64,000 nucleotides of DNA from Cupriavidus pinatubonensis (lineage in GTDB: Bacteria > Pseudomonadota > Gammaproteobacteria > Burkholderiales > Burkholderiaceae). Under the pieces are notes generated by a model. It did no database searches. It had not been told where the DNA came from and saw only the letters and a program-made list of their open reading frames with translations. The position numbers and the translations under genes are program-made. Shown piece after piece: positions 1 through 8,279 of the stretch. The stretch spans positions 3,038,001-3,102,000 of the forward strand of contig NZ_CP080767.1 in assembly GCF_019602855.1 (NCBI RefSeq), read 5' to 3'. Position 1 is the first letter of the stretch. Every line of letters starts with the position of its first letter.

Positions 1-125
1 TGCAGCAGGACGCGCGCCGCATGGTGCAGGAATTGACCCGCACGGCGACATCGTTGCGCAACCTGACCGACTATCTCGAACGCCATCCCGAAGCGCTGCT
101 GCGCGGCAAGCCGGAGAAGGAATGA
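1..125 (+). CDS. C-terminal end of an MlaD/PqiB-type MCE protein (partial)
   Basis: Only the last 40 residues are present, in the frame starting at base 3 and ending with TGA at 123-125. The tail reads as a charged helix finishing LRGKPEKE, the kind of C-terminus seen on PqiB-type MCE proteins, which build periplasmic channels that move phospholipids between inner and outer membrane. The stop overlaps the ATG of the next gene (ATGA), so the two are translationally coupled, and the neighbour is a PqiC-type lipoprotein; that context carries most of the call. The domain itself lies outside the window. Confidence 0.65.
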   Translation, partial: QQDARRMVQELTRTATSLRNLTDYLERHPEALLRGKPEKE

Positions 126-745
126 TGAATCGCATCCACGCCTCGCGCGCATGCGCGCTGTCCATGCTGTTCGCCGCCACGGTGCTGGCTGGCTGCGCTT
201 CGCCGGAACCGCGCTATTACACGCTCGCGCAGGGGCCGGCCGCCGATGCAAGCGCCGTCACCCCTGCCGTGCCGGCTAGCGATCCACTCTGGATCGAGGT
301 CGCGCCAGTGCGCGTGCCCGAACGGCTGAACCGGCCGCAACTCGTGGTGCGCGACCCGCGTAACGGCAATGAGTCAGGCCTGCGGTTGCTGGACCTGTCG
401 CGCTGGTCGTCGCCGCTTCCCGATGAGATGCGCGACGCACTGTCGCAGCGCTTGCAGGCCAGCCTTGGTGCGGTGGATACATACCAGCAAGGGCTGGCCG
501 ATGTAGCGCCCGTCTACCGCATCACGACGGAAGTGGTCCGGCTCGATGCCGACATCGGGCAGCGCGCCGGTGCGACGATCAACTGGACGGTGCGGCGGTT
601 GCCGGATGGGAAGGTGGTGAGCGGGCGCACGCAGTCGGACCTGCCGGCGCCCGGCGAGGTCGATGCGGTGGTCGCGGCGTATCGCGAGATTCTGTCGGGG
701 ACGGCCGGGGATATTGCGGCCGGGGTCAGGTCGTTGGGGCGGTGA
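122..745 (+). CDS. pqiC: PqiC-type ABC transport auxiliary lipoprotein (DUF330/LptE-like)
   Basis: A 207-residue lipoprotein. The N-terminus has a positively charged start, a hydrophobic stretch and a lipobox LAGC with the lipidated Cys at about residue 25. The segment just after it (PRYYTL) is typical of the DUF330/ABC-type transport auxiliary family, whose members sit on the inner face of the outer membrane and dock the PqiB channel. It overlaps the preceding MCE gene by 4 nt, so it is the last gene of a pqi-like lipid-transport operon. Length fits the family (about 190-210 aa). An earlier or later start is unlikely: two adjacent ATGs at 122 and 125 are the only good choices. The substrate was not shown by the sequence; phospholipid is inferred from family. 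Confidence 0.85.
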   Translation: MMNRIHASRACALSMLFAATVLAGCASPEPRYYTLAQGPAADASAVTPAVPASDPLWIEVAPVRVPERLNRPQLVVRDPRNGNESGLRLLDLSRWSSPLPDEMRDALSQRLQASLGAVDTYQQGLADVAPVYRITTEVVRLDADIGQRAGATINWTVRRLPDGKVVSGRTQSDLPAPGEVDAVVAAYREILSGTAGDIAAGVRSLGR

Positions 746-759
746 GGCCCGAAACCGAT

Positions 760-1287
760 TCACATGCCGCCCGGATCCCGCTCGATCTCTTCGAGCGTGG
801 CGTCCAGCCACTCCACCAACCGGGCTTCCAGCGCCTGCGTCAGCTCGGCAGCGAGTTGCGCCGTCAGCGGCGCCAGCCTCGCCTGCAGCGTGGCCTCGGT
901 GTGCGCCTCGACGACCTGGGGCCACTCGGTCCGGAACCGCATCATGACCCGCGTCAGCAATTCGGTGCGCACTGCACGAAGATCGTCTTCACCGGGCGCA
1001 TCGGACAGATAGCGGCCCGCAGGCTCGCTCAACGGCGATGCGGCATCGGCGTCATCGATCTCGTCAGTCAGCACCGGTATGTCCAGCACATCCGGCTCGC
1101 CCGTGTCACCGACATGCGTGACCACGCCTGATTCCGTCATGCCAGCGGTATCGATCACGCCGCTATCCGAAGGCATCGCCGAGACATCCTGCGTGCCATC
1201 CGGAAATTCCACCACCTCGGTCAGCAGCGGAATGCTGTCGTTCGGCCCCAGCCGCGGAATCACCCGCGAGGTCGTGCGTTCGGTCAT
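760..1287 (-). CDS. DUF2486 family protein
   Basis: A 175-residue acidic protein of unknown function. The N-terminal segment contains the SIPLLTEVV stretch that marks DUF2486, a family largely confined to Burkholderiales. The middle is low-complexity and rich in Asp, Glu and Ala, and the last 70 residues are predicted by eye to be mostly helical (alternating Leu/Ala and charged residues), ending LEEIERDPGGM. No signal peptide, membrane span or catalytic motif is visible. It overlaps the stop of holC by 4 nt (ATGA), so it is co-transcribed with pepA-holC in an arrangement where other proteobacteria carry valS. A link to replication is only suggested by this coupling. Confidence 0.75.
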   Translation of the reverse strand: MTERTTSRVIPRLGPNDSIPLLTEVVEFPDGTQDVSAMPSDSGVIDTAGMTESGVVTHVGDTGEPDVLDIPVLTDEIDDADAASPLSEPAGRYLSDAPGEDDLRAVRTELLTRVMMRFRTEWPQVVEAHTEATLQARLAPLTAQLAAELTQALEARLVEWLDATLEEIERDPGGM

Positions 1288-1718
1288 TCGGATTCTCCGC
1301 GTGGCTGGCTGAGGTCGTGGTGCGTCAGCGGATAGCCGCGCTCACGGTAGAAGCGATAGCGCTCGCGCCCGGCCTCGCGATCTTCGGGGCCGGCGCCGAC
1401 CACTTCGATCAGGCGCTCGAAGCTGGCGAACTGCGCGGGCGCCTTGGCATCGAGGTTGATCAGCAGCTGGTGGTGCGGCGCCTGGTCGAGGGTGGCGGCC
1501 AGCACGATCGGCGTGACCTCCGCGTTCGGGTGGTCCACGCCGCAGTGCGGCAGAAAGTCCAGCGGCGAGAACGTCCACAGGCGCGCGTCGAGCTCCGCCA
1601 GTTGCGCCGGCTGGCCGTGCACGACCACCTTCTGGCCGGCGCCGTAGGCCTTGCGGACCAGCCGGCAGATATAGCCGAGCTTGTCCGGCACGTTGCTGTG
1701 GAAATCGATGCGCGTCAT
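1284..1718 (-). CDS. holC: DNA polymerase III subunit chi
   Basis: A 144-residue protein starting MTRIDFHSNV, the usual N-terminus of the chi subunit, with the VVHGQPAQLAELDARLWTF and FLPHC segments that are conserved in HolC. Chi links the clamp loader (through psi) to single-stranded DNA-binding protein at the replication fork. Length matches the family. It lies 22 nt downstream of pepA on the same strand, the classical pepA-holC order, and overlaps the DUF2486 gene at its 3' end. No psi gene (holD) is seen here, which is normal for beta-proteobacteria. Confidence 0.93.
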   Translation of the reverse strand: MTRIDFHSNVPDKLGYICRLVRKAYGAGQKVVVHGQPAQLAELDARLWTFSPLDFLPHCGVDHPNAEVTPIVLAATLDQAPHHQLLINLDAKAPAQFASFERLIEVVGAGPEDREAGRERYRFYRERGYPLTHHDLSQPRGESE

Positions 1719-1740
1719 GACTGCCTGCCTCTTGCGCCCG

Positions 1741-3273
1741 TCAGGCCGCGCGGTCCATCAGGAACTGCGTGAGCAGCGGCACCGGGCGGCCGGTGGCGCC
1801 CTTGGCCGCGCCGCTCTTCCAGGCCGTGCCGGCGATGTCCAGGTGGGCCCAGTCGTACTTTTCGGTGAAGCGCGCCAGGAAGCAGGCCGCGGTCACGCTG
1901 CCTGCCGGGCGGCCGCCGATATTGGCCATGTCGGCAAAGTTCGATTTGAGCTGATCCTGGTATTCGTCGTCCAGCGGCATGCGCCAGGCGGTGTCCATGG
2001 ACTTGCGGCCGGCCTGCAGCAGCTGGTCGGCCAGCATGTCGCTGCGCGCGTACAGCCCGGTGTTGATATGGCCGAGCGCGATGATGCAGGCGCCCGTCAG
2101 CGTCGCGACATCGACCACGGCGGCCGGCTTGAAGCGTTCGACATAGGTCAGCGCATCGCACAGGATCAGGCGGCCTTCGGCGTCCGTGTTCAGGATCTCG
2201 ATCGTCTGGCCCGACATGCTGGTCACCACGTCGCCGGGCTTGGTGGCGACACCGCTGGGCATGTTCTCGCAGGTCGGCACCACGGCGATCACATTGAGCT
2301 TCAGGCCCATTTCGGCCACGGCCTGCAGCGTGCCGAGCACCGACGCGGCACCGCACATGTCGTACTTCATCTCGTCCATGCCCTCGCCCGGCTTGAGCGA
2401 GATGCCGCCGGTATCGAAGGTGATGCCCTTGCCGACCAGTACCACCGGCGCCTGCTTGGCGCCCGCGCCGTCATAGCGCAGCACGATGAACTGCGGCGGC
2501 TCGACGCTGCCCTTGGTCACGGCCAGGAACGAGCCCATGTTCAGCGCTTCGATCTGCTTGCGGCCCAGCACTTCCACCTTGAGCTTGTGGCGCTTGGCAA
2601 TCGCGCGCGCCGTGTTGGCCAGGTAGGTCGGGGTGCAGATATTGGACGGCAGGTTGCCGAGGTCGCGGGTCAGTTCCATGCCGTTGGCAATGGCAGTGCC
2701 GCGCACCACGGCCTGGGTCGCCGCCTTGGCGTCGTTGGCGTCCACGGCCAGCACGACCTTGCGCAGTGTCGCCTTGTCGGCGGCGCCGGGCTTGCCGTTG
2801 GCGCGCTTCAGGCCCGGGTGGCGCTCCAGCAGGCGGTAGCCCGCATCGCGCACGAGCGAGATGGTGGTGATGACCGCCCAGCCGATATCGCGCTGCTGCG
2901 GCGGCTGCTGCGACAGGCACCACAGCGCCGAGGTGGCGCGCGTGGACGACAAGGCACGCACGGCCGTGCGCACGGCTTCGGCAAAGGCCTTGTCGTTGAA
3001 ATCCGCCTCCTTGCCCAGGCCTACCAGCAGCACGCGGGCCGCGCCCACGCCGGCCACCTCATGCAGCGTCAGCTGCGTGCCGCGCTTGCCTTCGAAGTCG
3101 CCCTGCTTCAGCAACCGTGCGACCAAGCCCTTGGTTGCCACGTCGAGGGCCTTGGCCACGCCCGCCAGATTCTGTCCTTCGAACACGCCGACCACGAGGC
3201 AGTCGGTCTTGGTCGCCAGGAAACCATTTTGGCCGGCTTTGCTCCAATCCAGGGCTTTTGTGCTAAATTCCAT
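1741..3273 (-). CDS. pepA: Cytosol aminopeptidase (leucyl aminopeptidase, M17)
   Basis: A 510-residue M17 aminopeptidase that removes N-terminal residues from peptides in the cytoplasm as a two-metal hexamer. The metal-binding and catalytic residues are in place: Lys282 in VGKGITFDTGG with Asp287, Asp305, and the family signature NTDAEGRL at about residues 362-369. Length is normal (about 500). An SD-like AAGGAAG precedes the start. The E. coli homologue also binds DNA (XerA), which cannot be judged from here. It is divergent from lptF with a 158-bp gap, an arrangement conserved across proteobacteria. A possible -10 element (GATAAT on the minus strand, 3312-3317) lies in that gap within a direct repeat of TCGCGGATAA. 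Confidence 0.96.
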   Translation of the reverse strand: MEFSTKALDWSKAGQNGFLATKTDCLVVGVFEGQNLAGVAKALDVATKGLVARLLKQGDFEGKRGTQLTLHEVAGVGAARVLLVGLGKEADFNDKAFAEAVRTAVRALSSTRATSALWCLSQQPPQQRDIGWAVITTISLVRDAGYRLLERHPGLKRANGKPGAADKATLRKVVLAVDANDAKAATQAVVRGTAIANGMELTRDLGNLPSNICTPTYLANTARAIAKRHKLKVEVLGRKQIEALNMGSFLAVTKGSVEPPQFIVLRYDGAGAKQAPVVLVGKGITFDTGGISLKPGEGMDEMKYDMCGAASVLGTLQAVAEMGLKLNVIAVVPTCENMPSGVATKPGDVVTSMSGQTIEILNTDAEGRLILCDALTYVERFKPAAVVDVATLTGACIIALGHINTGLYARSDMLADQLLQAGRKSMDTAWRMPLDDEYQDQLKSNFADMANIGGRPAGSVTAACFLARFTEKYDWAHLDIAGTAWKSGAAKGATGRPVPLLTQFLMDRAA

Positions 3274-3431
3274 CGCGCTTCCTTCAGGGGCTCGTAGACA
3301 CGAAAGCCTCCATTATCCGCGATTTTTATCCGCGACCTGCCGATCCGCCCCGCCTGCAGCCCGCTGTCCTGCGAGGCACTTCGCGCAAGGCACATCGCCC
3401 GCGCCGGCCGGCAGACCGGAACCGACACCGC

Positions 3432-4553
3432 ATGATCTTTCAACAAGCCCTGCGACGCGAGCTCGCCTACACCGCCGGCGCGGTGTTCCTGGTGATGCTG
3501 ACCTTCATGCTCACGTCGCTTGTGATCCGTATCCTGGGCCTGGCTGCCAATGGCAAGGCCAGTCCCAACGACGTGCTGATCCTGATCGGCCTGGCCACCA
3601 TCGGCTACCTGTCCATCCTGCTCTCGGCCACGCTGTTCATCTCGACGCTGATCGTGCTGACGCGCTGGTACAAGGACTCGGAGATGGTGGTCTGGTTCTC
3701 GGCCGGCATCTCGCTGCGCGACCTCGTCAAGCCGGTGCTGCAGTTCGCGGCGCCGTTCATCTTGCTGTCCTTGCTGCTGGGCCTGTTCGCCTGGCCCTGG
3801 GCCAACCAGCAGAGCACGCTGTTCCGCGACCGCTTCGAGCAGCGCGGCGTGCTGTCGATGATCGCCGCCGGGCGCTTCATTGAACCGTCCAACGGCAACT
3901 ATGTGCTGTTCATCGAAGGCATCGACGGCAACATGAAGTACGCGCGCAACGTCTTCGTCGCCAATGCCGAGGCCAACAAGATCGGGGTTGCGCTGGCACA
4001 CCAGGGCACCTTCGAAACCATGCCCAACGGCGACCGCATGGTGGTCATGGAGAACGGCCGCCGCTATGCCGGCACGCCAGGCCAGATCGACTACCGCATC
4101 GTCGAATTCGAGCGCTATGCGGTCAAGGTGGACAACAAGCCACCTGAAAGCGCCAACGAGCAGCCGCCCAAGAGCCGGGACACCATCGACCTGTTGCGCA
4201 AACCCACGCTTGAGAACCTGGGCGAACTGCTCTGGCGCATTTCGCTGCCGATCCTTGCCTTCAATTTCGTGATGATCGCCATCCCGCTGGCCTACGTGAA
4301 CCCGCGGCTCGGCCGCTACACGCCGCTGGTCTTCGCGGTGCTGATCTACCTGACCTACAGCAACCTGATCAACCTGGCCCAGTCCTGGGTGCGTTCAGGC
4401 TCGATCCCGTTCTGGCTGGCCTGGTGGCCGATCCACGCGGTGGCGTTCCTGGCCGCGCTGCTGATGTTCCGCTACCGGCAGAACCGCAGCCTCGGTGGCT
4501 GGCGCGCCGTGTTCGGCCGCCGCCCGGCGCCCGCCAAGGGAGGCACGGCATGA
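3432..4553 (+). CDS. lptF: LPS export ABC transporter permease LptF
   Basis: A 373-residue inner-membrane permease of the LptF/LptG (YjgP/YjgQ) family. Three N-terminal membrane segments (from about residues 12-35, 50-75 and 100-122) are followed by a periplasmic beta-rich domain (about 135-265) and three C-terminal membrane segments (about 270-355). With LptG and the ATPase LptB it pulls lipopolysaccharide out of the inner membrane and onto the LptC-A-D bridge. The N-terminus FQQALRRELAYTAGAVF is typical of LptF. The stop overlaps the lptG start (ATGA), so the pair is coupled. lptB is not in the window. Confidence 0.95.
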   Translation: MIFQQALRRELAYTAGAVFLVMLTFMLTSLVIRILGLAANGKASPNDVLILIGLATIGYLSILLSATLFISTLIVLTRWYKDSEMVVWFSAGISLRDLVKPVLQFAAPFILLSLLLGLFAWPWANQQSTLFRDRFEQRGVLSMIAAGRFIEPSNGNYVLFIEGIDGNMKYARNVFVANAEANKIGVALAHQGTFETMPNGDRMVVMENGRRYAGTPGQIDYRIVEFERYAVKVDNKPPESANEQPPKSRDTIDLLRKPTLENLGELLWRISLPILAFNFVMIAIPLAYVNPRLGRYTPLVFAVLIYLTYSNLINLAQSWVRSGSIPFWLAWWPIHAVAFLAALLMFRYRQNRSLGGWRAVFGRRPAPAKGGTA

Positions 4554-5701
4554 GGCTGCTGCGTGTTTATGAGCGCTACTTTGCGCGCCAGGTCTACGGG
4601 GTGTTCGTCTTCATCCTGTTCGCGGTGCTGTCGCTGTTCGTCTTCTTCGACCTGCTCAGCGAGCTCGAGAACGTCAACGGCAAGTACACCTCGCTGATCG
4701 CCTTCGTGCACGTCCTGCTGCAGGCGCCGACGCGCATCTACGAAGTCCTGCCGATTGCTGTGCTGATCAGCGCGATCTACGTGTTCTCGCAACTGGCCAG
4801 CCAGTCGGAGTACACCATCTTCCGCGTGGCGGGGCTCAATACGCGCCAGGCGCTGTTCTCGCTGTTCAAGCTCGCCGTGCCGCTGGCGCTCATCACCTTC
4901 ATCTTTGGCGAGTTCATCGGCCCGCGGGCCGAGCAGTTCGCGCAGAAGATCAAGCTGGAGGCGATCGGTGCGACCGTCTCGTCAGGCTTCCGCTCCGGCG
5001 TATGGGTCAAGGACCGCGACAAGGATCCGGCCGGCGGCGAGATCACCCGCTTTGTCAATGTGGCCGGACTGCGGCCGGACCAGACCATCACGGGCATCAC
5101 GGTCTATGAATTCGATGCCCAGTACCGTCTGCGCGTCATCCGCGTGGTGAAGGAAGGCCGGTACCAGGGCGCGCAGTCGTGGCTGCTGAGCGACGTCAAC
5201 GAGACCCGATTCTCGGAACTCCGTCAGCCGGGCACCGCCTCGCGCGATGGCCTGGCACCGGAGTTCCGCGCCGAACAGGTTCGGTTCCCGAGCGTCACGA
5301 TGCATTCCGAGCTGACCCCGCAGATCCTGTCCGTGCTGCTGGTCACACCCGAACGCATGTCGACGCTGGACCTGTTCCGCTATATCCGGCACCTGCGCGA
5401 CAACAAGCAGGACACGCAGCGCTACGAGATTGCGTTCTGGAAGAAGGTGGTCTATCCGCTGACGCTGTTCGTCATGATGGCGCTGGCCCTGCCCTTCGCC
5501 TACCTGCACGCGCGTGCCGGCGCAGTGGGCGTCAAGGTGTTTGGCGGCATCATGCTGGGGCTGTCGTTCCACCTGTCGAATACGCTGTTCTCGCACGTGG
5601 GGCTGTTGCATACGTGGCCGCCTATCGTTTCGGCGCTGGTACCCGGCACCCTGTACCTGTTGCTGGCGTTGACGGCCCTGCGCTGGGTCGATCGTCACTA
5701 A
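4550..5701 (+). CDS. lptG: LPS export ABC transporter permease LptG
   Basis: A 383-residue partner of LptF with the same layout: N-terminal membrane segments, periplasmic jellyroll-like domain (about residues 130-275), and C-terminal membrane segments ending in LTALRWVDRH. The start MRLLRVYERYFARQ at 4550 overlaps the lptF stop and aligns with LptG N-termini; reading frames further upstream lie inside lptF and are not used. It completes the heterodimeric LPS extraction transporter. Seventeen nt separate it from cbiX, which may be co-transcribed but is functionally unrelated. Confidence 0.95.
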   Translation: MRLLRVYERYFARQVYGVFVFILFAVLSLFVFFDLLSELENVNGKYTSLIAFVHVLLQAPTRIYEVLPIAVLISAIYVFSQLASQSEYTIFRVAGLNTRQALFSLFKLAVPLALITFIFGEFIGPRAEQFAQKIKLEAIGATVSSGFRSGVWVKDRDKDPAGGEITRFVNVAGLRPDQTITGITVYEFDAQYRLRVIRVVKEGRYQGAQSWLLSDVNETRFSELRQPGTASRDGLAPEFRAEQVRFPSVTMHSELTPQILSVLLVTPERMSTLDLFRYIRHLRDNKQDTQRYEIAFWKKVVYPLTLFVMMALALPFAYLHARAGAVGVKVFGGIMLGLSFHLSNTLFSHVGLLHTWPPIVSALVPGTLYLLLALTALRWVDRH

Positions 5702-5717
5702 CGCAAGGGACACCGCC

Positions 5718-6131
5718 ATGTCGCAGACCGACACCACGCCCGTCCGCCAGGCCCTGGTCCTGTTTGCGCATGGGGCGCGCGACGTGCGCTGGCGTGAACC
5801 GTTTGACCGGCTGGTGCAGAAGCTCACCGCGGCGCTGCCGGGCACACCTGTGCGGCTGGCATTCCTGGAACTGATGTCCCCGCAGTTGCCCGAGGCGCTG
5901 GCCGAACTGGCCGCCGCGGGCGTCGACGAGATCACTGTGGTGCCGGTATTCTTCGGGCAGGGCGGGCATCTGCGGCGCGACCTGCCCGCGCTCATCGATA
6001 CATGCCGGCAGCAATACCCCGCGCTCTCGATCCGCTGCGCCACGGCCGTCGGCGAAGCCGACAGCGTCCTCGACGCGATTGCGGCGTACTGCGCAGCATC
6101 CCTCTCGCCTGCGGCATCCGGCCAGGCCTGA
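5718..6131 (+). CDS. cbiX: Short CbiX-type sirohydrochlorin chelatase
   Basis: A 137-residue single-domain CbiX (class II chelatase). The N-terminal VLFAHGARD carries the metal-binding/catalytic His of the family, and the VVPVFFGQGGHLRRDLP segment carries the second conserved His. It inserts Fe2+ or Co2+ into sirohydrochlorin, the last step of siroheme synthesis or an early step of cobalamin synthesis. Single-domain forms of 120-140 aa act as homodimers. The cobA gene and the siroheme enzyme CysI lie a few kb away, which favours a siroheme role; this is inference. No precorrin-2 dehydrogenase is in the window. Confidence 0.85.
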   Translation: MSQTDTTPVRQALVLFAHGARDVRWREPFDRLVQKLTAALPGTPVRLAFLELMSPQLPEALAELAAAGVDEITVVPVFFGQGGHLRRDLPALIDTCRQQYPALSIRCATAVGEADSVLDAIAAYCAASLSPAASGQA

Positions 6132-6200
6132 CCAGCACCCACGCCGACCGCACCGCTCTCAGGTCCGGAAAGCATTCCCAAAAAAAATCTCTCCACCGCG

Positions 6201-6227
6201 TGTAAGGAACGCAGGGGCCACGCCGAC
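6201..6227 (+). promoter_or_regulatory. Candidate ECF-sigma promoter of the buf operon
   Basis: TGTAAGG at 6201-6207 and CGAC at 6224-6227 are separated by 16 bp, resembling the TGTAAC/CG-type promoters of the SigF-like ECF factors known to drive bufferin genes in other proteobacteria. It lies 87 bp upstream of bufA in otherwise non-coding DNA. No matching sigma factor gene is in the window, so the assignment rests on spacing and sequence only. Confidence 0.35.
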
Positions 6228-6313
6228 TACCGTGCAGACCGTCGCTGACGGTTCGCCGCGCGGGACCAACGTGGACCATGCATGCGGCCATCCACCTGCA
6301 CCAGGAGAGAACC

Positions 6314-6577
6314 ATGAACAAGCAAACCGCACTCGTCGCCGTCGCGCTGGCCGGACTGTTCGCCTCGGGCATCGGCCATGCCGCCGATGCCATGGACAAG
6401 AACATGGACAAGGAAAAGTGCTTTGGCATCGCCAAGGCCGGCCAGAATGACTGCGCCAGCGCAGCCGGGAGCCACTCCTGTGCGGGCCAGTCCAAGAAGG
6501 ACAACGACCCCAAGAGCTGGAAGTACGTGGCCAGGGGAAGCTGCGAAAAGATGGGGGGCACGGTCAAGGCGATGTAA
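6314..6577 (+). CDS. bufA: Bufferin precursor peptide (DUF2282, BufA1-like)
   Basis: An 87-residue secreted peptide: a Sec signal (about residues 1-24, ending SGIGHA) and a mature part with four cysteines in the contexts EKC, NDC, HSC and GSC, the DUF2282 pattern. Family members (bufferins) are ribosomal peptides whose cysteines are modified by a DUF692 enzyme and which bind copper outside the cytoplasm. The start at 6314 is chosen because AGGAGAG sits 5-10 nt upstream; an in-frame ATG at 6278 has no such site and would spoil the signal peptide. The next genes encode the modifying enzyme and partner. Mature Lys-rich stretches between cysteines are normal for the family. Confidence 0.9.
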   Translation: MNKQTALVAVALAGLFASGIGHAADAMDKNMDKEKCFGIAKAGQNDCASAAGSHSCAGQSKKDNDPKSWKYVARGSCEKMGGTVKAM

Positions 6578-6601
6578 GTACGGTCCGCGGCGGAGTCCAT
6601 C

Positions 6602-7495
6602 ATGCCCACATCCCTCGTTGAGCGGGACGGCGGCGGCGACCTTGGCACCGGTATCGGCCTGCGCGCCATGCACTATGCCGAGTTGCTCGCGCAGCGTCCC
6701 GCGCTTGGCTGGCTGGAAGCGCATACGGAAAACTACCTCGGCGCGGGCGGGAGGGACCTCCAGGTCCTGACCGCATTGCGCGCCGATTATCCGGTCAGCC
6801 TGCACGGCGTGGGGCTGGGCCTGGGCTCCGCCAGCGGCGACGCGTTCGCACCCCACCTTGCCCGCATCGCAGACCTGGTAGCGCGCATCGAACCGGCGTT
6901 GGTATCCGAACACCTGTGCTGGAACCGCATCGGGAGCCACCAGTTCAACGAACTGCTGCCGTTGCCGCTGACCGAGGCAGCGCTCGCCCTCGTATGCGAA
7001 CGCGTGGACCGGATGCAGTCCGTACTGCGGCGACGCATGCTGGTCGAGAACGTATCGACGTTCCTGCGCTTTCGTGATGAACAGATGAGCGAGGCACAGT
7101 TCCTCGCCGCGCTCGCGCAGCGTACCGGTTGCGGCATCCTGCTCGACATCAACAACCTCTACGTGAACCAGTTCAACCACGGCGAGGATGCGCACGCCGC
7201 GATCGACATGCTTGCGCAATTGCCGGCGGGAACCGTTGGCGAGTTCCACCTTGCCGGCCATTTGGCCGATGGCAGCGTGCTGATCGACCATCACGGCGCG
7301 CGCGTCGCCCCGGAGGTGTGGTCGCTCTATGCATACGCCGTGCAACGCTTCGCAGGCGATGGCATGCCCAGCGTGCCCACGCTGATCGAATGGGACACGG
7401 ACATTCCGGCGCTTGACGTGCTGCTCGACGAGCGGCAACGCGCACTGTCGCAAGCCGCATCGGCGCTCGCGGAGCATGACCATGCGTGCGCCTGA
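6602..7495 (+). CDS. bufB: DUF692 multinuclear iron oxidative enzyme (MNIO), bufferin maturase
   Basis: A 297-residue TIM-barrel protein of the DUF692/MNIO family, enzymes that hold two or three iron ions and oxidatively remodel cysteine in precursor peptides. Conserved metal-ligand contexts are visible in order: AHTENY, SLHGVGL, VSEHLCW, VENVSTF, LLDINNLYVN, FHLAGH, LIDHHG and IEWDTDIP. It lies 24 nt after bufA and overlaps bufC, as in characterised bufferin operons, where the cysteines are converted to thiooxazole-type groups. The exact product here is inferred from the family. GGAGTC precedes the start codon. Confidence 0.9.
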   Translation: MPTSLVERDGGGDLGTGIGLRAMHYAELLAQRPALGWLEAHTENYLGAGGRDLQVLTALRADYPVSLHGVGLGLGSASGDAFAPHLARIADLVARIEPALVSEHLCWNRIGSHQFNELLPLPLTEAALALVCERVDRMQSVLRRRMLVENVSTFLRFRDEQMSEAQFLAALAQRTGCGILLDINNLYVNQFNHGEDAHAAIDMLAQLPAGTVGEFHLAGHLADGSVLIDHHGARVAPEVWSLYAYAVQRFAGDGMPSVPTLIEWDTDIPALDVLLDERQRALSQAASALAEHDHACA

Positions 7496-8279
7496 CACGC
7501 TCCAGCAGGCGTTCGCCAACGCCATCATCGACACCGAGCCGACCGCGGCAAGCCTGTCGATATTTGCAGGCGACACGGCACAGGCGCGCGACCGCATCGG
7601 CTACTACCGCGGCAACCAACACGAAACGGCGCTCAAGGTATTGCGCGCAGCCTATCCGGTAGTCCTCGCCCTGATGGGCGACGCCTTCTTCGAAGGGCTC
7701 AGCCACGCCTACGGGCAAACGCATCCGTCGCGCGATCCGGACCTGCATCGCTATGGCGAATCCTTCCCGGCGTTCCTGGCAACGTTCGGCCCGGTGGCGC
7801 CCTACCCTTACCTGCCCGACGTCGCCCGGCTCGAATGGCTGTGCCACATGGCCTACTACGCCGCCGACGATGTCATGCTCGACGCCGCCATGCTGCAATC
7901 GATGGCACCCGCCGACGTCGCCGCGCTTGCCGTGACGCTGTGCCGTTGCGCACAGCCGTTCTCTGCTGCGTGGGCGGCTGTGCCGATCTGGCAGGCGCAC
8001 CAGTCTGGCGGGCCGCCGCTCCCTGAGTGTCCCGACACGCCGAGCCACGGCATGGTGATCCGTCCGCGCTGGCGCGTGAGCGTCATCGCCATGCCGCCAG
8101 CGCAGGTGGACGTCCTTGACCGGCTGCGCGAGCAGCCCACAACCCTTGGCGACCTGCTCTGGCAAGCGGCCAGCGCGGACCCGTCGTTCGATGCCGCCAG
8201 CACGCTCGCGGCATGGCTGGAGACAGGCCTCCTGTGTCTGGCAAGTCCTCACCCCACCGAAGGAGATACCCGATCATGA
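7482..8279 (+). CDS. bufC: DUF2063 protein, BufC/HvfC-type partner of the DUF692 enzyme
   Basis: A 265-residue protein with an N-terminal DUF2063 domain (about residues 5-95, including the YYRGNQHETALKVLRAAYP stretch) and a less conserved C-terminal part that resembles a peptide-recognition domain. In bufferin and related operons this protein docks the precursor and works with the DUF692 oxidase. The start at 7482 is favoured because GGAG lies 7 nt upstream; ATG at 7476 is too close to that site. The gene overlaps bufB by 14 nt and its stop overlaps the next start (ATGA), so the operon is tightly coupled. Confidence 0.87.
   Translation: MRAPDTLQQAFANAIIDTEPTAASLSIFAGDTAQARDRIGYYRGNQHETALKVLRAAYPVVLALMGDAFFEGLSHAYGQTHPSRDPDLHRYGESFPAFLATFGPVAPYPYLPDVARLEWLCHMAYYAADDVMLDAAMLQSMAPADVAALAVTLCRCAQPFSAAWAAVPIWQAHQSGGPPLPECPDTPSHGMVIRPRWRVSVIAMPPAQVDVLDRLREQPTTLGDLLWQAASADPSFDAASTLAAWLETGLLCLASPHPTEGDTRS

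Noticed and set aside
1681..3297. 538-residue plus-strand open frame over pepA
   Set aside because: It is antisense to pepA, which has all M17 motifs; it is rich in His, Arg and Gln as expected of the complement of a GC-rich gene.
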